From: Microbulbifer variabilis
GTDB lineage: Bacteria > Pseudomonadota > Gammaproteobacteria > Pseudomonadales > Cellvibrionaceae
DNA length: 64,000 nt
Direction of reading: 5' to 3'
Assembly (NCBI RefSeq): GCF_023716485.1
Contig: NZ_CP092418.1
Location: 2,091,001 to 2,155,000, forward strand
The translations under genes and the position numbers were made by a program. Below, piece by piece: positions 8,547 through 17,364 of the stretch; within the stretch, counting starts at the first letter, position 1, and each line of letters begins with the position of its first letter. The notes beneath the pieces were generated by a model. That model was given only the letters and a program-made list of their open reading frames with translations. It searched no databases and was not told the origin of the DNA.

Positions 8547-9710
8547 CTAAATTCCCATCTGCCTGGAAGCCAGATCCCGCATTATTTCTTCAGATCCGCC
8601 ACCAATCGCATTCACCCGCACTTCACGATAGATACGCTCAATCCGACTGCCACGCATATAGCCTGCGCCACCTAACACCTGCATCGCTTCCCGGGCGCAG
8701 AATTCAAGGGTTTCTGTGGCTTGGACTTTGAGTAGAGCGATATCGGCTACCTTGAGCTGATGTTGTTGCTCTGCCCAGGCACAAAGGTCGAGATAGGCTT
8801 GGGTGGCATTGATGCGTTGAAGCATCTGGGCAAACTTGTGCCGAATCACCTGATGATTGGCGAGGCGCTTTCCGAAAGTTTGGCGCTCTTGGGCCCACTC
8901 AATGGCGTCCTGCAAACAGACCCGGCTGAATTCTACACAGGAAGCGGCAATGCCCAGGCGTTCGCGATTGAAGTTGTGCACTATGGGTAAGAAACCTTGG
9001 TTCTCACCGCCAATTAGATTGCTCGCGGGCACGCGCACCTGATCAAAAAAGATACTGGCCGTATCAGAGCACCACCAGCCCTGCTTTTTATCGAGCAGCT
9101 GCCGGCTAACCCCTTTGGTATCCGCAGGGATTAAGAGCAGGGAGATACCGCCGAAGCCTTCTTCACCAGTGCGCACGGCAGCAGTAAACCAGTTAGCGCG
9201 CATGCCGCCGGTGATATAGGTCTTTTCGCCGGTAACGATATAGTCATCCCCATCACGCTCTGCGCGGCACTGGAGATTGGCTACATCGGAGCCTGCGCCT
9301 GGTTCGGTAATTGCCAGGGAAATATGCTTATCACCACGTAATACCGAGGGGATAACCTGATCTTTTAGGGCCTCGCTGCCATAGTGCAGTAATGGGGGCA
9401 GGGCAATGCCGTGGACCATTAGGCTGGCGTAGAGTCCACCGGCGCCGGGGCGGGCTAACTCCTCTGCGGCAACAATCATATGGAAGACATCGGTTTCGAT
9501 GCCGCCGTAGTTTTCCGGATAACTCATCTGCAGAAGGCCAACTTCTGCCGCTTTTTTCCAAAGCTCGGCGGGCAGTTGGCCGTCTTCGTCCCATTGAGTG
9601 ATATAGGGAGTAATCTCACGGTCGACAAAGCGGCGCAACTGGGTGCGCCATTCCTGATGACCTTCGTCATAAAAGGGGCTTGCCATACGGGAGGCATCAA
9701 TATCGTACAT
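8547..9710 (-). CDS. acyl-CoA dehydrogenase, last gene of the atu-like operon
   Basis: The 387-residue protein has the full length and motifs of FAD-dependent acyl-CoA dehydrogenases. AITEPGAGSDVANLQ is the first signature. QVLGGAGYMRGSRIERIYRE and the terminal IGGGSEEIMRDLASRQ are the second, with FAD and substrate contacts. It should introduce an alpha-beta double bond into a branched or isoprenoid acyl-CoA. It lies 11 bp after the biotin carboxylase gene and is probably co-transcribed with it. In the P. aeruginosa atu cluster the genes after atuF are atuG and atuH; here a second acyl-CoA dehydrogenase takes that place. The exact substrate is unknown. Confidence 0.88.
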   Translation of the reverse strand: MYDIDASRMASPFYDEGHQEWRTQLRRFVDREITPYITQWDEDGQLPAELWKKAAEVGLLQMSYPENYGGIETDVFHMIVAAEELARPGAGGLYASLMVHGIALPPLLHYGSEALKDQVIPSVLRGDKHISLAITEPGAGSDVANLQCRAERDGDDYIVTGEKTYITGGMRANWFTAAVRTGEEGFGGISLLLIPADTKGVSRQLLDKKQGWWCSDTASIFFDQVRVPASNLIGGENQGFLPIVHNFNRERLGIAASCVEFSRVCLQDAIEWAQERQTFGKRLANHQVIRHKFAQMLQRINATQAYLDLCAWAEQQHQLKVADIALLKVQATETLEFCAREAMQVLGGAGYMRGSRIERIYREVRVNAIGGGSEEIMRDLASRQMGI

Positions 9711-9721
9711 GCTGATCTCCT

Positions 9722-11746
9722 TTAGGAAGTGGCGTCGCTGGGGATTTTGGCGGTTTCAGTTGGTGTGTCTTCGATCTGCACCAGCAGCTGGCCACCGCGC
9801 ACCTGGTCTCCTTCACAGGCGCCCAGTTTAATTACGGTACCGTCGCGGTCTGCGCGCAGGGCGTGCTCCATTTTCATGGCTTCCATTAAGGCGATGGTGT
9901 CTCCCCGCTGAACGCTTTGATTGGGCTCAACCAATACCTGCACCAGGCAACCGTCCATAGGAGCCGTGATGCGGCCACTGCCTTCGTTAAAGCTCGATTT
10001 GGCCGGGGCGTGGGTGATATCGACAAAATGGAATTGCCTACCGTCTAACAGGAGATGCAGATTGCTTTGGTTGGCTTGGAACAATCTCTTTTGGCTAACG
10101 CCATCCAGCAGGAGTTCAGCACTGTAAAGTCCACTTTCTTTTTGTGATTTCTTAAAATGGACCCACTGAATCAGGAACTGCTGTTCGCCTACTGAGATTT
10201 GGTAAGAATGATCTACTAACACCAGCAGCTCACAGTTTAGAGTTTGTCCTGAAATTTCCAGTCGGTAGTTGGTCGGCACGCTGTTGTCGCCACTGCGCCA
10301 GTCACTGCGGCCGCTGCGCCGATCCTGAGGGTTGGCTTGGTGCAAGTGATTCAGTAATGCGGCTTGGGCTGCAACTACTGCTGGAACCGATTCTACGGAT
10401 GTCAGCGTGCTGTTTTGGTCGAGAAAACTGGTATCGGCATCGCCAGCGATAAACTGTGATTCGGCCAGGATCTTCTGCAGGAAATGGATATTGTTTTTAG
10501 GGCCGATAAATTCCAGCTGGCTTAGGGATTGGGTTAGCTTGCGCCGAGCTTCTTCTCGATCCTGCCCCCAGGCAATTAATTTGCCGAGCATAGGGTCGTA
10601 AAATGGCGTAATTTCGCAGCCACTTTTCAAGGCGTGGTCGATACGGATTCCTTGCCCCTTTGGCGCCTTCCAGTGGAGCACTTTTCCGGCCTGGGGTAGG
10701 AATTGTTGTTCCGGGTCTTCGGCATACAGGCGGACTTCAATGGCGTGCCCCTGCTGGGTGACTTGCTGCTGGGAAACGCATAGAGCTTCGCCGCGTGCTA
10801 CTGCCAGTTGCCAGGCTACCAGGTCAAAACCGGTTACCATTTCTGTTACCGCGTGCTCTACTTGCAACCGGGTGTTCATTTCCAGGAAATAGAATTCGCC
10901 GTTGGGGCAGAGTAGAAACTCTACGGTGCCCGCGCCTAGATAACCGCAGGCTCGCGCGGCATCGACTGCGGCTTGCCCCATTCTTTCCCGCAGCTGGGTG
11001 TCGACCGCTGGGGAAGGGCACTCTTCGACCACTTTTTGATGGCGTCGTTGTACGGAGCAATCTCGCTCCCCCAGGTGAATACAGTTGCCATGACGATCCG
11101 CAAATACCTGGATTTCGATATGGCGAGCGTTGACCAGTGCCTTTTCCAGAATTAACTCGTCGCTGCCGAATGCACTCATGGATTCACTGCGGGCAGCGCG
11201 CAGCTGGGAGGCCAGTTCGCTGTCTCCGTGAGCCAGGCGCATGCCGCGCCCACCACCACCTGCGGCGGCTTTTATCATTAACGGGAAGCCAATGCGCCGC
11301 GCCTCGGCGATCAGGGTATCGTCGTCCTGGGCACCCTGAAAGCCGGGAATACAGGGTACGCCGGCAGCGGCAACAAACTCCTTGGCTTTGCGTTTGTTGC
11401 CCATTAGTTCTATGACTTCGGCACTCGGGCCAACAAAACTCAGTCCATTCTCTTCGCAAGCGCTGGCAAATTCCGCATTCTCAGCGAGAAAGCCGTAGCC
11501 GGGGTGGACGGCAGTGGCTCCGGATTTTTTAGCTGCGGCGAGAATTTTTTGGATATCCAGATAGGACTCCGCCGAAGTCTGCCCGCCAATGGGTACGGCG
11601 ATATCGGCAGTCTGTGCGTGAAGTGCATAGCAGTCCGCATCGCTGTAGACGGCGACTGTGCGATAGCCTTCCGCTCGGGCAGTACGCATAATTCGCAGTG
11701 CGATCTCGCCGCGGTTGGCGATTAACAGGGTCTCTGTTGTCGACAT
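9722..11746 (-). CDS. atuF: acyl-CoA carboxylase alpha subunit (biotin carboxylase + BCCP), geranyl-CoA type
   Basis: The 674-residue protein starts at the ATG at 11746, coupled to the hydratase stop (TGATG). An ATP-grasp biotin carboxylase domain fills about residues 1-450: IANRGEIALRIMRTARAEG, the glycine loop KAAAGGGGRGMRLA, and FLEMNTRLQVEHAVTEMVTG. A middle domain of the MCC/GCC kind follows, then a C-terminal biotinyl domain with EAMKMEH, where the Lys near position 625 is biotinylated. With the carboxyltransferase encoded upstream it should carboxylate a 3-methyl-branched enoyl-CoA. Gene order favours geranyl-CoA carboxylase (AtuF) over methylcrotonyl-CoA carboxylase (LiuD), but sequence alone cannot settle that. 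Confidence 0.85.
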   Translation of the reverse strand: MSTTETLLIANRGEIALRIMRTARAEGYRTVAVYSDADCYALHAQTADIAVPIGGQTSAESYLDIQKILAAAKKSGATAVHPGYGFLAENAEFASACEENGLSFVGPSAEVIELMGNKRKAKEFVAAAGVPCIPGFQGAQDDDTLIAEARRIGFPLMIKAAAGGGGRGMRLAHGDSELASQLRAARSESMSAFGSDELILEKALVNARHIEIQVFADRHGNCIHLGERDCSVQRRHQKVVEECPSPAVDTQLRERMGQAAVDAARACGYLGAGTVEFLLCPNGEFYFLEMNTRLQVEHAVTEMVTGFDLVAWQLAVARGEALCVSQQQVTQQGHAIEVRLYAEDPEQQFLPQAGKVLHWKAPKGQGIRIDHALKSGCEITPFYDPMLGKLIAWGQDREEARRKLTQSLSQLEFIGPKNNIHFLQKILAESQFIAGDADTSFLDQNSTLTSVESVPAVVAAQAALLNHLHQANPQDRRSGRSDWRSGDNSVPTNYRLEISGQTLNCELLVLVDHSYQISVGEQQFLIQWVHFKKSQKESGLYSAELLLDGVSQKRLFQANQSNLHLLLDGRQFHFVDITHAPAKSSFNEGSGRITAPMDGCLVQVLVEPNQSVQRGDTIALMEAMKMEHALRADRDGTVIKLGACEGDQVRGGQLLVQIEDTPTETAKIPSDATS

Positions 11747-12549
11747 CAGTGCTGCCACTCCGGTGATCGTTTTTCCAGAAATGCACGGGCGCCTTCGCGC
11801 CCTTCATGGCCTTGAATTGCGCGGGAAAACTGCTGTGCGGCGCCGTCGAGTAGTTGGCCGAGTGCAGTTTCATCGCTTACCCGCGCTGCATCCAGCAAGA
11901 TCTGCTTGGTCGTTGCCAGGGCGCCGGGTGCGCAGGCATTGATTGCGCCCAGGTGTTCCTGCAGCGCGCCTTCGAGGGCTTCGGAATTATCGAGTAACTC
12001 ATGGATTAACCCAATTTCCAAGGCCTGCTGTGCGTTGACTTTTGCTCCGCTGAGGGCCAGGCGTCGGGCCTGAGAGAGGCCGACCCGTGCTACGACAAAG
12101 GGAGCAATTTGTGCAGGCGGTAAACCCAGGCGGGTTTCCGGCAGGGCAAAGCGGCAGCTGCGATCGGCGATGGCAATATCGGCACTGCAAGCGAGCCCGA
12201 AACCACCGCCCATTACGGCACCTTCCAATACGGCAATGACTATTAAAGAGGTGCGATTAAACCGTTCCATCAATTCACCGAAACGACGGTTTAGGTGAAA
12301 AAATACATCACTATTTCCATCGCTCGCGCCCTGCTGCGCATTGAGCATATCGGCAATATCCCCACCGGCGCAGAAATTGTGTTCTGCGCCCCGCAGCACC
12401 AGTGCTCGCACCTGCGGGTCTTCTTCCGCTTCTGCGAGCTTTTGCAGCAGCTCATCTACCATTTGCAAACTGATGGCGTTGCGCTGTTGTGGCCGGTTTA
12501 GCGTGAGGTGGCAGGCGATGCCAATGGTTTCATCAATGATTGTCTGCAT
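11746..12549 (-). CDS. atuE: enoyl-CoA hydratase/isomerase family, AtuE-like
   Basis: The 267-residue crotonase-fold protein has both oxyanion-hole regions: HNFCAGGDIADML and EGAVMGGGFGLACSADIAIAD. FALPETRLGLPPAQIAPFV gives the usual third segment. In the atu/liu pathways this enzyme hydrates the product of the carboxylase (isohexenylglutaconyl-CoA or methylglutaconyl-CoA). It is coupled by TGATG overlap to the biotin carboxylase gene and follows the acyl-CoA dehydrogenase by 9 bp. Confidence 0.8.
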   Translation of the reverse strand: MQTIIDETIGIACHLTLNRPQQRNAISLQMVDELLQKLAEAEEDPQVRALVLRGAEHNFCAGGDIADMLNAQQGASDGNSDVFFHLNRRFGELMERFNRTSLIVIAVLEGAVMGGGFGLACSADIAIADRSCRFALPETRLGLPPAQIAPFVVARVGLSQARRLALSGAKVNAQQALEIGLIHELLDNSEALEGALQEHLGAINACAPGALATTKQILLDAARVSDETALGQLLDGAAQQFSRAIQGHEGREGARAFLEKRSPEWQH

Positions 12550-12558
12550 AGCCTGACC

Positions 12559-13725
12559 TTATGCGTTGGGTTTACGCTTGCCGGGCAGTATGCCCATCAG
12601 CTTACAGATAATGCCGAGCATTACTTCATCTGCGCCGCCGCCGATAGCGGTGAGGCGGCTATCCCGGTAAGCGCGGTTGATAACGGTTTCCTCGATATAG
12701 CCCATGCCACCCCAGAACTGCAGGCACTGATCGGGGATAGAGCGGGACAGGCGGCCAGCCTTGAGCTTGGCCATAGAGGCGAGGGTAGTGACATCTTCAC
12801 CAGCTACATAAGCTTCCACCGCACGCCAGGTTAATGAGCGCAGGCACTCCACTTCGGTCTGCATTTCCGCGAGGGCAAAGTGAATGGTTTGATTGTCGAT
12901 CAATGGTGCTTTAAAGGCCTGACGTTCGCGCACATAGTCGATGGTGCTGCTCACGCAGTTTTCCAGGCCTTTTAAATTGAGTGCGGCGCCGGCGAGGCGC
13001 TCCTCCTGGAATTGCAGCATTTGCAACAGGAAACCGGCACCTTCATCGCCGATACGGAAATGTTTGGGTACCCGCACATTGTCAAAAAATATAGGGGCGG
13101 TTTCTGATGAGCGCATGCCCAGTTTGTCGAGCTTTTCGCCGATGCGTACCCCTGGCGTTTTTGCCGGAATAATGATCAGGGATTTGTTGCTGTGGGCTTT
13201 GCCCTCACTGGTATTGACCAGGGTGCAGAAAAAGTCTGCGCAGGGGGCGTTGGTGATCCACATCTTGCTGCCGTTGATCACATAGTCGTCGCCATCGCTT
13301 TTGGCGGTGGTTTTAATTGAGGCAACATCGGAACCGGCGCCGGGTTCGGATACAGCGATTGCGCCGATCATCTCTCCGTTCACGGCGGGAATCAGGAACT
13401 GCTCTTTGAGGTCCTGGCTGCCGAAGTTGGCCAGGGCAGGGGTACACATGGAAGTCTGTACCGAAATCGACAGAGGCACGCCGCCACAGTGGGCACCGCC
13501 CAGCTCCTCCAGGAAAACGGTTTCATAACTGAAGTCGAGACCCAGGCCACCGAAGTCTGTGGACTTGCTGATGCCTAGCAGGCCCAGACCGGCCAGTTGT
13601 TGGAAAATTTCGCGGATGGGAAAGCGGCCGGCCTTTTCCCATTCGGCCACGTTGGGATTGATTTCCTGCTGTACAAAGTTTTGTACGGTGCGCTGCAGTT
13701 CCCGGTGTTGATCGCTAAATATCAT
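12559..13725 (-). CDS. atuD: acyl-CoA dehydrogenase, AtuD-like (citronellyl-CoA type)
   Basis: The 388-residue protein carries the acyl-CoA dehydrogenase signatures AVSEPGAGSDVASIKTTA and the C-terminal QFWGGMGYIEETVINRAYRD...IGGGADEVMLGI. In the atu order, the gene between the carboxyltransferase (C) and the hydratase (E) is the citronellyl-CoA dehydrogenase. The C-terminal GGMGY...NRAYRDSRL segment fits that type as I remember it. It is preceded by 83 bp without a gene, the only sizeable gap in the operon, which may hold a secondary ribosome or promoter site. Confidence 0.8.
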   Translation of the reverse strand: MIFSDQHRELQRTVQNFVQQEINPNVAEWEKAGRFPIREIFQQLAGLGLLGISKSTDFGGLGLDFSYETVFLEELGGAHCGGVPLSISVQTSMCTPALANFGSQDLKEQFLIPAVNGEMIGAIAVSEPGAGSDVASIKTTAKSDGDDYVINGSKMWITNAPCADFFCTLVNTSEGKAHSNKSLIIIPAKTPGVRIGEKLDKLGMRSSETAPIFFDNVRVPKHFRIGDEGAGFLLQMLQFQEERLAGAALNLKGLENCVSSTIDYVRERQAFKAPLIDNQTIHFALAEMQTEVECLRSLTWRAVEAYVAGEDVTTLASMAKLKAGRLSRSIPDQCLQFWGGMGYIEETVINRAYRDSRLTAIGGGADEVMLGIICKLMGILPGKRKPNA

Positions 13726-13808
13726 TATTATTTTCCCTGCCTTGAAGTGTGAACCCGGTGATGGTGTGAATGGGCAACTGCACTTCCTTGTTGCCCAGGT
13801 TTTTCGAA

Positions 13809-15416
13809 TTAAAACCTAGCTACGCCAAAGGTATTTTTGTTGAGTTTGCTCTGCTCTGCTTCATTGCAAACTTCTAACAACATACCTAAAAGTTTGCGCG
13901 TATCGCGGGGATCGATAATGCCGTCATCCCAGAGACGCGCACTGCAGGCGAGAGCATTGGAATTGCCCTGCATAAATGCGCTGGTATCGTTTTCCAATTT
14001 GTCTAATACCGCCTCATCCACATTGCCGCTGCGTTGCATTTTTTGCTCGGTGACGATGCGCATCACCTTACCGGCCTGGGCTGCGCCCATCACTGCGGTG
14101 CGGGAATTGGGCCAGGCAAAAATAAAGCGGGGATCGAATCCGCGACCGCACATGGCGTAGTTGCCGGCCCCATAGGAACCGCCCACGACAATACTGAGTT
14201 TTGGCACGCTGGCATTGGCCACGGCCTGAATCATTTTGGCGCCGTGCTTGATGATGCCGTTGCGCTCCACCTCGGTACCCACCATAAACCCGGTGGTGTT
14301 ATGTAAAAACAGCAGTGGCGTGCCACTCTGTTCGCACAACTGAATAAACTGCGCGGCCTTGTTGGCGCCCTTGGGGGTGATCGGGCCGTTATTCCCAATA
14401 ATTCCCACAGGGAAGCCTTCGATACGAATATGGCCGCACACGGTTTGTCGATCGAATTCCGGCTTGAAATCCAGCATGGCGGAGCCGTCGGCGATACGAG
14501 CCAGTATTTCGCGCACGTCGTAGGGCTTTTTGCTGTCTGCTGGAATCAGGCCGAGCAGGTCGTCGATAGGGTGCAGTGGGTCTCGGTAATCTTTTTGTAC
14601 TGAGCTTTTAATGGGTGAGGGTAGGGCGGCAACAATCTCTCTTGCTATGCGAATACCATCGGCGTCGTTCTCTGCTAAGTAATCGCCACTGCCGGATTCG
14701 GTACAATGCATTTCCGCTCCGCCGAGGCTTTCCGCATCGGCAATTTCACCGGTGGCAGCTTTCAGCAGCGGCGGCCCAGCCAGGTACATACCGGTTTGCC
14801 CGCGCACCATGACGACATAATCTGACAGGCCGGGCTGGTAGGCGCCGCCAGCAGTAGCGCCGCCGTGTACCACAGTAACTTGCGGAATACCGGCGGCGGA
14901 CATTCGCGCCTGGTTGGCAAAACCCCGCCCACCGGGAGCAAAAGTGTCGCTGGCGTACATCAGGTTGGCGCCACCACTTTGCGCCAGGGCGACTACCGGC
15001 AAATGATTTTCCAGAGCGATCCGCTGCATTCGCAGGGCTTTATCCATACCGGCTGGTGAGATGGTGCCGCCTTTTACGGCATAGTTATCAACCCGCACCA
15101 TACAGCGTCGACCACTGATTTGACCGATGCCGCAAATGGCACCGCCACCTGCACCGGTACCATCCTGGTCGTCAAACAATTTATAGCCGGCGAGGGAGCA
15201 CAGTTCGACAAAAGGGGCGCCGGGGTCGAGGAGCAAATTGAGGCGCTCCCGTGGCAGCAGCCAGCCCCGTTCACGATAGCGGGTCGCCTTACTATTTTCC
15301 GCTTGAACCGGGCGTTGCTCAGCTTCACGAAACTGGTTGATCTGCTCCAGCATGGCAGCCTGGTTATCATTGAATTCTGCCGAGCGGTTGTCGAGCTGGG
15401 AATCAATCGGCTGCAT
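13809..15416 (-). CDS. atuC: acyl-CoA carboxylase beta subunit (carboxyltransferase), geranyl-CoA type
   Basis: The 535-residue carboxyltransferase has an N-terminal half with SGGANLMYASDTFAPGGRGF and TAGGAYQPGLSDYVVMVRGQ, and a C-terminal half with GSYGAGNYAMCGRGFDPRF and AWPNSRTAVMGAAQAGKV. Methylcrotonyl-CoA carboxylases have DSGGANLP, an Asp/Phe-rich loop and TAGGAYVPAMSDE. Here QSGGANLMYA, a Gly-rich loop before NQARMSA, and QPGLSDYVVMVRG follow the geranyl-CoA carboxylase pattern. It should pair with the biotin-bearing subunit downstream. It is coupled to the upstream SDR gene by TAATG. The closest alternative is a methylcrotonyl-CoA carboxylase-like enzyme of unknown specificity. Confidence 0.85.
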   Translation of the reverse strand: MQPIDSQLDNRSAEFNDNQAAMLEQINQFREAEQRPVQAENSKATRYRERGWLLPRERLNLLLDPGAPFVELCSLAGYKLFDDQDGTGAGGGAICGIGQISGRRCMVRVDNYAVKGGTISPAGMDKALRMQRIALENHLPVVALAQSGGANLMYASDTFAPGGRGFANQARMSAAGIPQVTVVHGGATAGGAYQPGLSDYVVMVRGQTGMYLAGPPLLKAATGEIADAESLGGAEMHCTESGSGDYLAENDADGIRIAREIVAALPSPIKSSVQKDYRDPLHPIDDLLGLIPADSKKPYDVREILARIADGSAMLDFKPEFDRQTVCGHIRIEGFPVGIIGNNGPITPKGANKAAQFIQLCEQSGTPLLFLHNTTGFMVGTEVERNGIIKHGAKMIQAVANASVPKLSIVVGGSYGAGNYAMCGRGFDPRFIFAWPNSRTAVMGAAQAGKVMRIVTEQKMQRSGNVDEAVLDKLENDTSAFMQGNSNALACSARLWDDGIIDPRDTRKLLGMLLEVCNEAEQSKLNKNTFGVARF

Positions 15417-16309
15417 TAGAGCTTACCCTCCGCTTCCAACTCTTCCACTACCTGCGGCCGGCGTTTGCGATGAAATCCGTTAAAGCGTTTAGAGTTGTTC
15501 GCGGCTTGTGGCTGCCAAAGAGGAGAGTGGTGCTTGAGGCTGGAGCCACCGTCGATACGCAGGGTTTGCCCGGTAATATAGTTGGCCGCATCGGAAAGTA
15601 GGAAGCACACGGCCCCGCTAACTTCCGCTTCCTCTCCCAATCGGTAGAGGGGAATGCTGTCGCGGAAGCCCGGTAGTAGCTCGCGCAGGAATTTGGGGTC
15701 GTAAGTATCAAAGCCGCTGGAAAGAATATAGCCTGGCGCCACGGCGTTAACTCGAACGCCAAAAGGCGCCCACTCCAATGCAGCGGTTTCGGTAATATTT
15801 TCCATGCCTGCGCGAGCGGCACCGGAGTGGCCCATCATTGGCATGCCGCCGGCGTTATCTGCGGTGATATTTACGATACTGCCGCCATGTTGTTTCATCG
15901 ACTGCACAAAAACTTCGCGGGACATTAAGAATCCACCGAGTAGGTTGCTGCGTACAACAGCATCGAACCCTTTTGTGTTGATCTGCTCAAGGGGGGAGGG
16001 GAACTGGCCACCGGCATTGTTCACCAATCCATGAATTTGGCCTCGCGCTTGGACAATTTGCCCAACCGTTTCCTGAACACCCTCTTCATCGCGAATATCC
16101 AGGCTGAACAAACTGCACTCGCCACCATCGTTATTGATTTCACCGGCAACCCTTTCCAGCTTGTCCAATTTACGCCCAATCAATACAACATGGGCGCCGA
16201 GGCTGGCCAGTTCGTGGGCGATACAACGGCCAATACCACTGCCGCCACCGGTGACGATATAGGTTTGCTCGCTAAAGCTGCCTGAGCGCAGCTGGCTTTG
16301 ATAGCGCAT
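15416..16309 (-). CDS. atuB: short-chain dehydrogenase/reductase-fold protein, AtuB-like, non-canonical active site
   Basis: The 297-residue SDR protein has the cofactor loop TGGGSGIGRCIA near residue 20 and the NNAGG motif. The usual catalytic YxxxK is not present: the aligned segment reads MMGHSGAARAGMENIT, placing Ser (or the neighbouring His) and Arg where Tyr and Lys are expected. This recalls 2,4-dienoyl-CoA reductase-type SDRs, which also lack the Tyr. It is the first gene of the operon, faces the TetR gene, and probably acts on a terpenoid acyl-CoA or alcohol. The role of AtuB in the known pathway is itself only partly established. Confidence 0.75.
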   Translation of the reverse strand: MRYQSQLRSGSFSEQTYIVTGGGSGIGRCIAHELASLGAHVVLIGRKLDKLERVAGEINNDGGECSLFSLDIRDEEGVQETVGQIVQARGQIHGLVNNAGGQFPSPLEQINTKGFDAVVRSNLLGGFLMSREVFVQSMKQHGGSIVNITADNAGGMPMMGHSGAARAGMENITETAALEWAPFGVRVNAVAPGYILSSGFDTYDPKFLRELLPGFRDSIPLYRLGEEAEVSGAVCFLLSDAANYITGQTLRIDGGSSLKHHSPLWQPQAANNSKRFNGFHRKRRPQVVEELEAEGKL

Positions 16310-16408
16310 GAAAGTTTCCTTTTCTTGGGCCTTTAAGGCCTATTCAGTTTTTATTGTTCTTGTTGGCGCTTGCGCCTGCGTGTGGGAAAACGCAGAATAG
16401 CTTAACGC

Positions 16409-16428
16409 TACCAAGCAAGCGCTTGGTA
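16409..16428. promoter_or_regulatory. TetR-type operator palindrome between regulator and catabolic operon
   Basis: TACCAAGCAAGCGCTTGGTA consists of two perfect 8-base arms around a 4-base centre. It lies in the divergent region between the SDR start (16309) and the TetR start (about 16525). Its shape and place are those of a TetR-family operator controlling both directions. It is the only such palindrome I see in that interval. Confidence 0.7.
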
Positions 16429-16524
16429 TTCAAGGGTTGGCGCCTTTTTGATTGTGTGATTGTTAGGTTGCCGATTAGTCTGCAAAACAAAGCAAAAAAG
16501 AAAGCAAAGAATTGGGAGTGTTTC

Positions 16525-17175
16525 GTGCAAGAGGGCGCACAAGTGGTGGTAGAGGTGCAAGGTGCTATGTCGCCACAGCAACTTATTGGAACCCTGGTAA
16601 AGGCAGGAGAGCTTACAGACCCGGCCTCCCCGCGGGGGCGTTTGCTCAATGCTGCCGCGCGCCTGTTTGAGCAAAAGGGCTTTTCACGTACTACTGTGCG
16701 AGACCTGGCGGCGGAAGTGGGCATTCTGTCTGGCAGTATTTTTCATCACTTCTCCAGCAAAGAGCAGATTCTCTGCGAGGTGATGAAGGAGGTAACTATT
16801 TTCGCCAGTGCTCGTATGCGTAGTGCGGTGGAGCAGGCCGCGTCACCTCAGGAAAGACTGCGGGCCTGTATTCAGTCTGAGCTTGAGGCGATTCACGAGC
16901 GGGCGGTGCCGGGCTTTTCCATCTTGGTAATGGAGTGGCGTAGTCTGTCAGATAAAAGCCAGAAAGAGGTGTTGTTGCTGCGCGATGAGTACGAGCAAAT
17001 ATGGCTGGATGCGATTAATTCCGCCCGTTGTCCAGGTGGGGATGCCACAGTGGTGCGCCGACTTATGGTTGGTGCATTGAGCCATACCTACAGCTGGTTT
17101 AAAGCTAGGGAAAATGGATTGACCATTCCCGAGCTCGCCGATCGGGCCTATCAAATCTTCGCGCCCAAATCCTAA
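16525..17175 (+). CDS. atuR: TetR family repressor, AtuR-like
   Basis: The product is about 216 residues from the GTG at 16525, which has a GGGAG site seven bases ahead; longer in-frame starts would run across the operator region, and ATG 16567 is a weaker alternative. The N-terminal HTH is clear: RGRLLNAAARLFEQKGFSRT, then VRDLAAEVGILSGSIFHHFSSKEQIL, the usual TetR pattern. The C-terminal ligand domain is helical. Its position, divergent from the acyl-CoA operon with a palindrome between them, supports repression relieved by an acyl-CoA or terpenoid inducer. Confidence 0.8.
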   Translation: MQEGAQVVVEVQGAMSPQQLIGTLVKAGELTDPASPRGRLLNAAARLFEQKGFSRTTVRDLAAEVGILSGSIFHHFSSKEQILCEVMKEVTIFASARMRSAVEQAASPQERLRACIQSELEAIHERAVPGFSILVMEWRSLSDKSQKEVLLLRDEYEQIWLDAINSARCPGGDATVVRRLMVGALSHTYSWFKARENGLTIPELADRAYQIFAPKS

Positions 17176-17328
17176 GCGTTAACAATACGAGTTACTGGCA
17201 AGGTGCCGTTAAAACTGTGCACTTTGCCACCTTTCCTGCCAATTTCTCTCTTTTGAAGAATTTCCTGAGAACTGGTGCGCACCTGTTTTTCTCCGAATCT
17301 TTTACCCTGCGCGCAAGATGATAAGAAT

Positions 17329-17345
17329 GTGACAATAAGTGTCAC
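17329..17345. promoter_or_regulatory. inverted repeat GTGACA-N5-TGTCAC upstream of the M48-like gene
   Basis: GTGACAATAAGTGTCAC has two perfect 6-base arms. A third GTGACA follows at 17349-17354, just before the AGGAG ribosome site of the next gene. The spacing suits a dimeric repressor or activator site. No protein can be named. Confidence 0.4.
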
Positions 17346-17364
17346 TTGGTGACAGGAGAAGGGA

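Noticed and set aside
9722..15416. Methylcrotonyl-CoA (liu) operon for leucine breakdown
   Set aside because: Carboxyltransferase motifs (QSGGANLMYA, QPGLSDYVVMVRG), gene order and absence of an HMG-CoA lyase fit the geranyl-CoA type better, although substrate is not proven.
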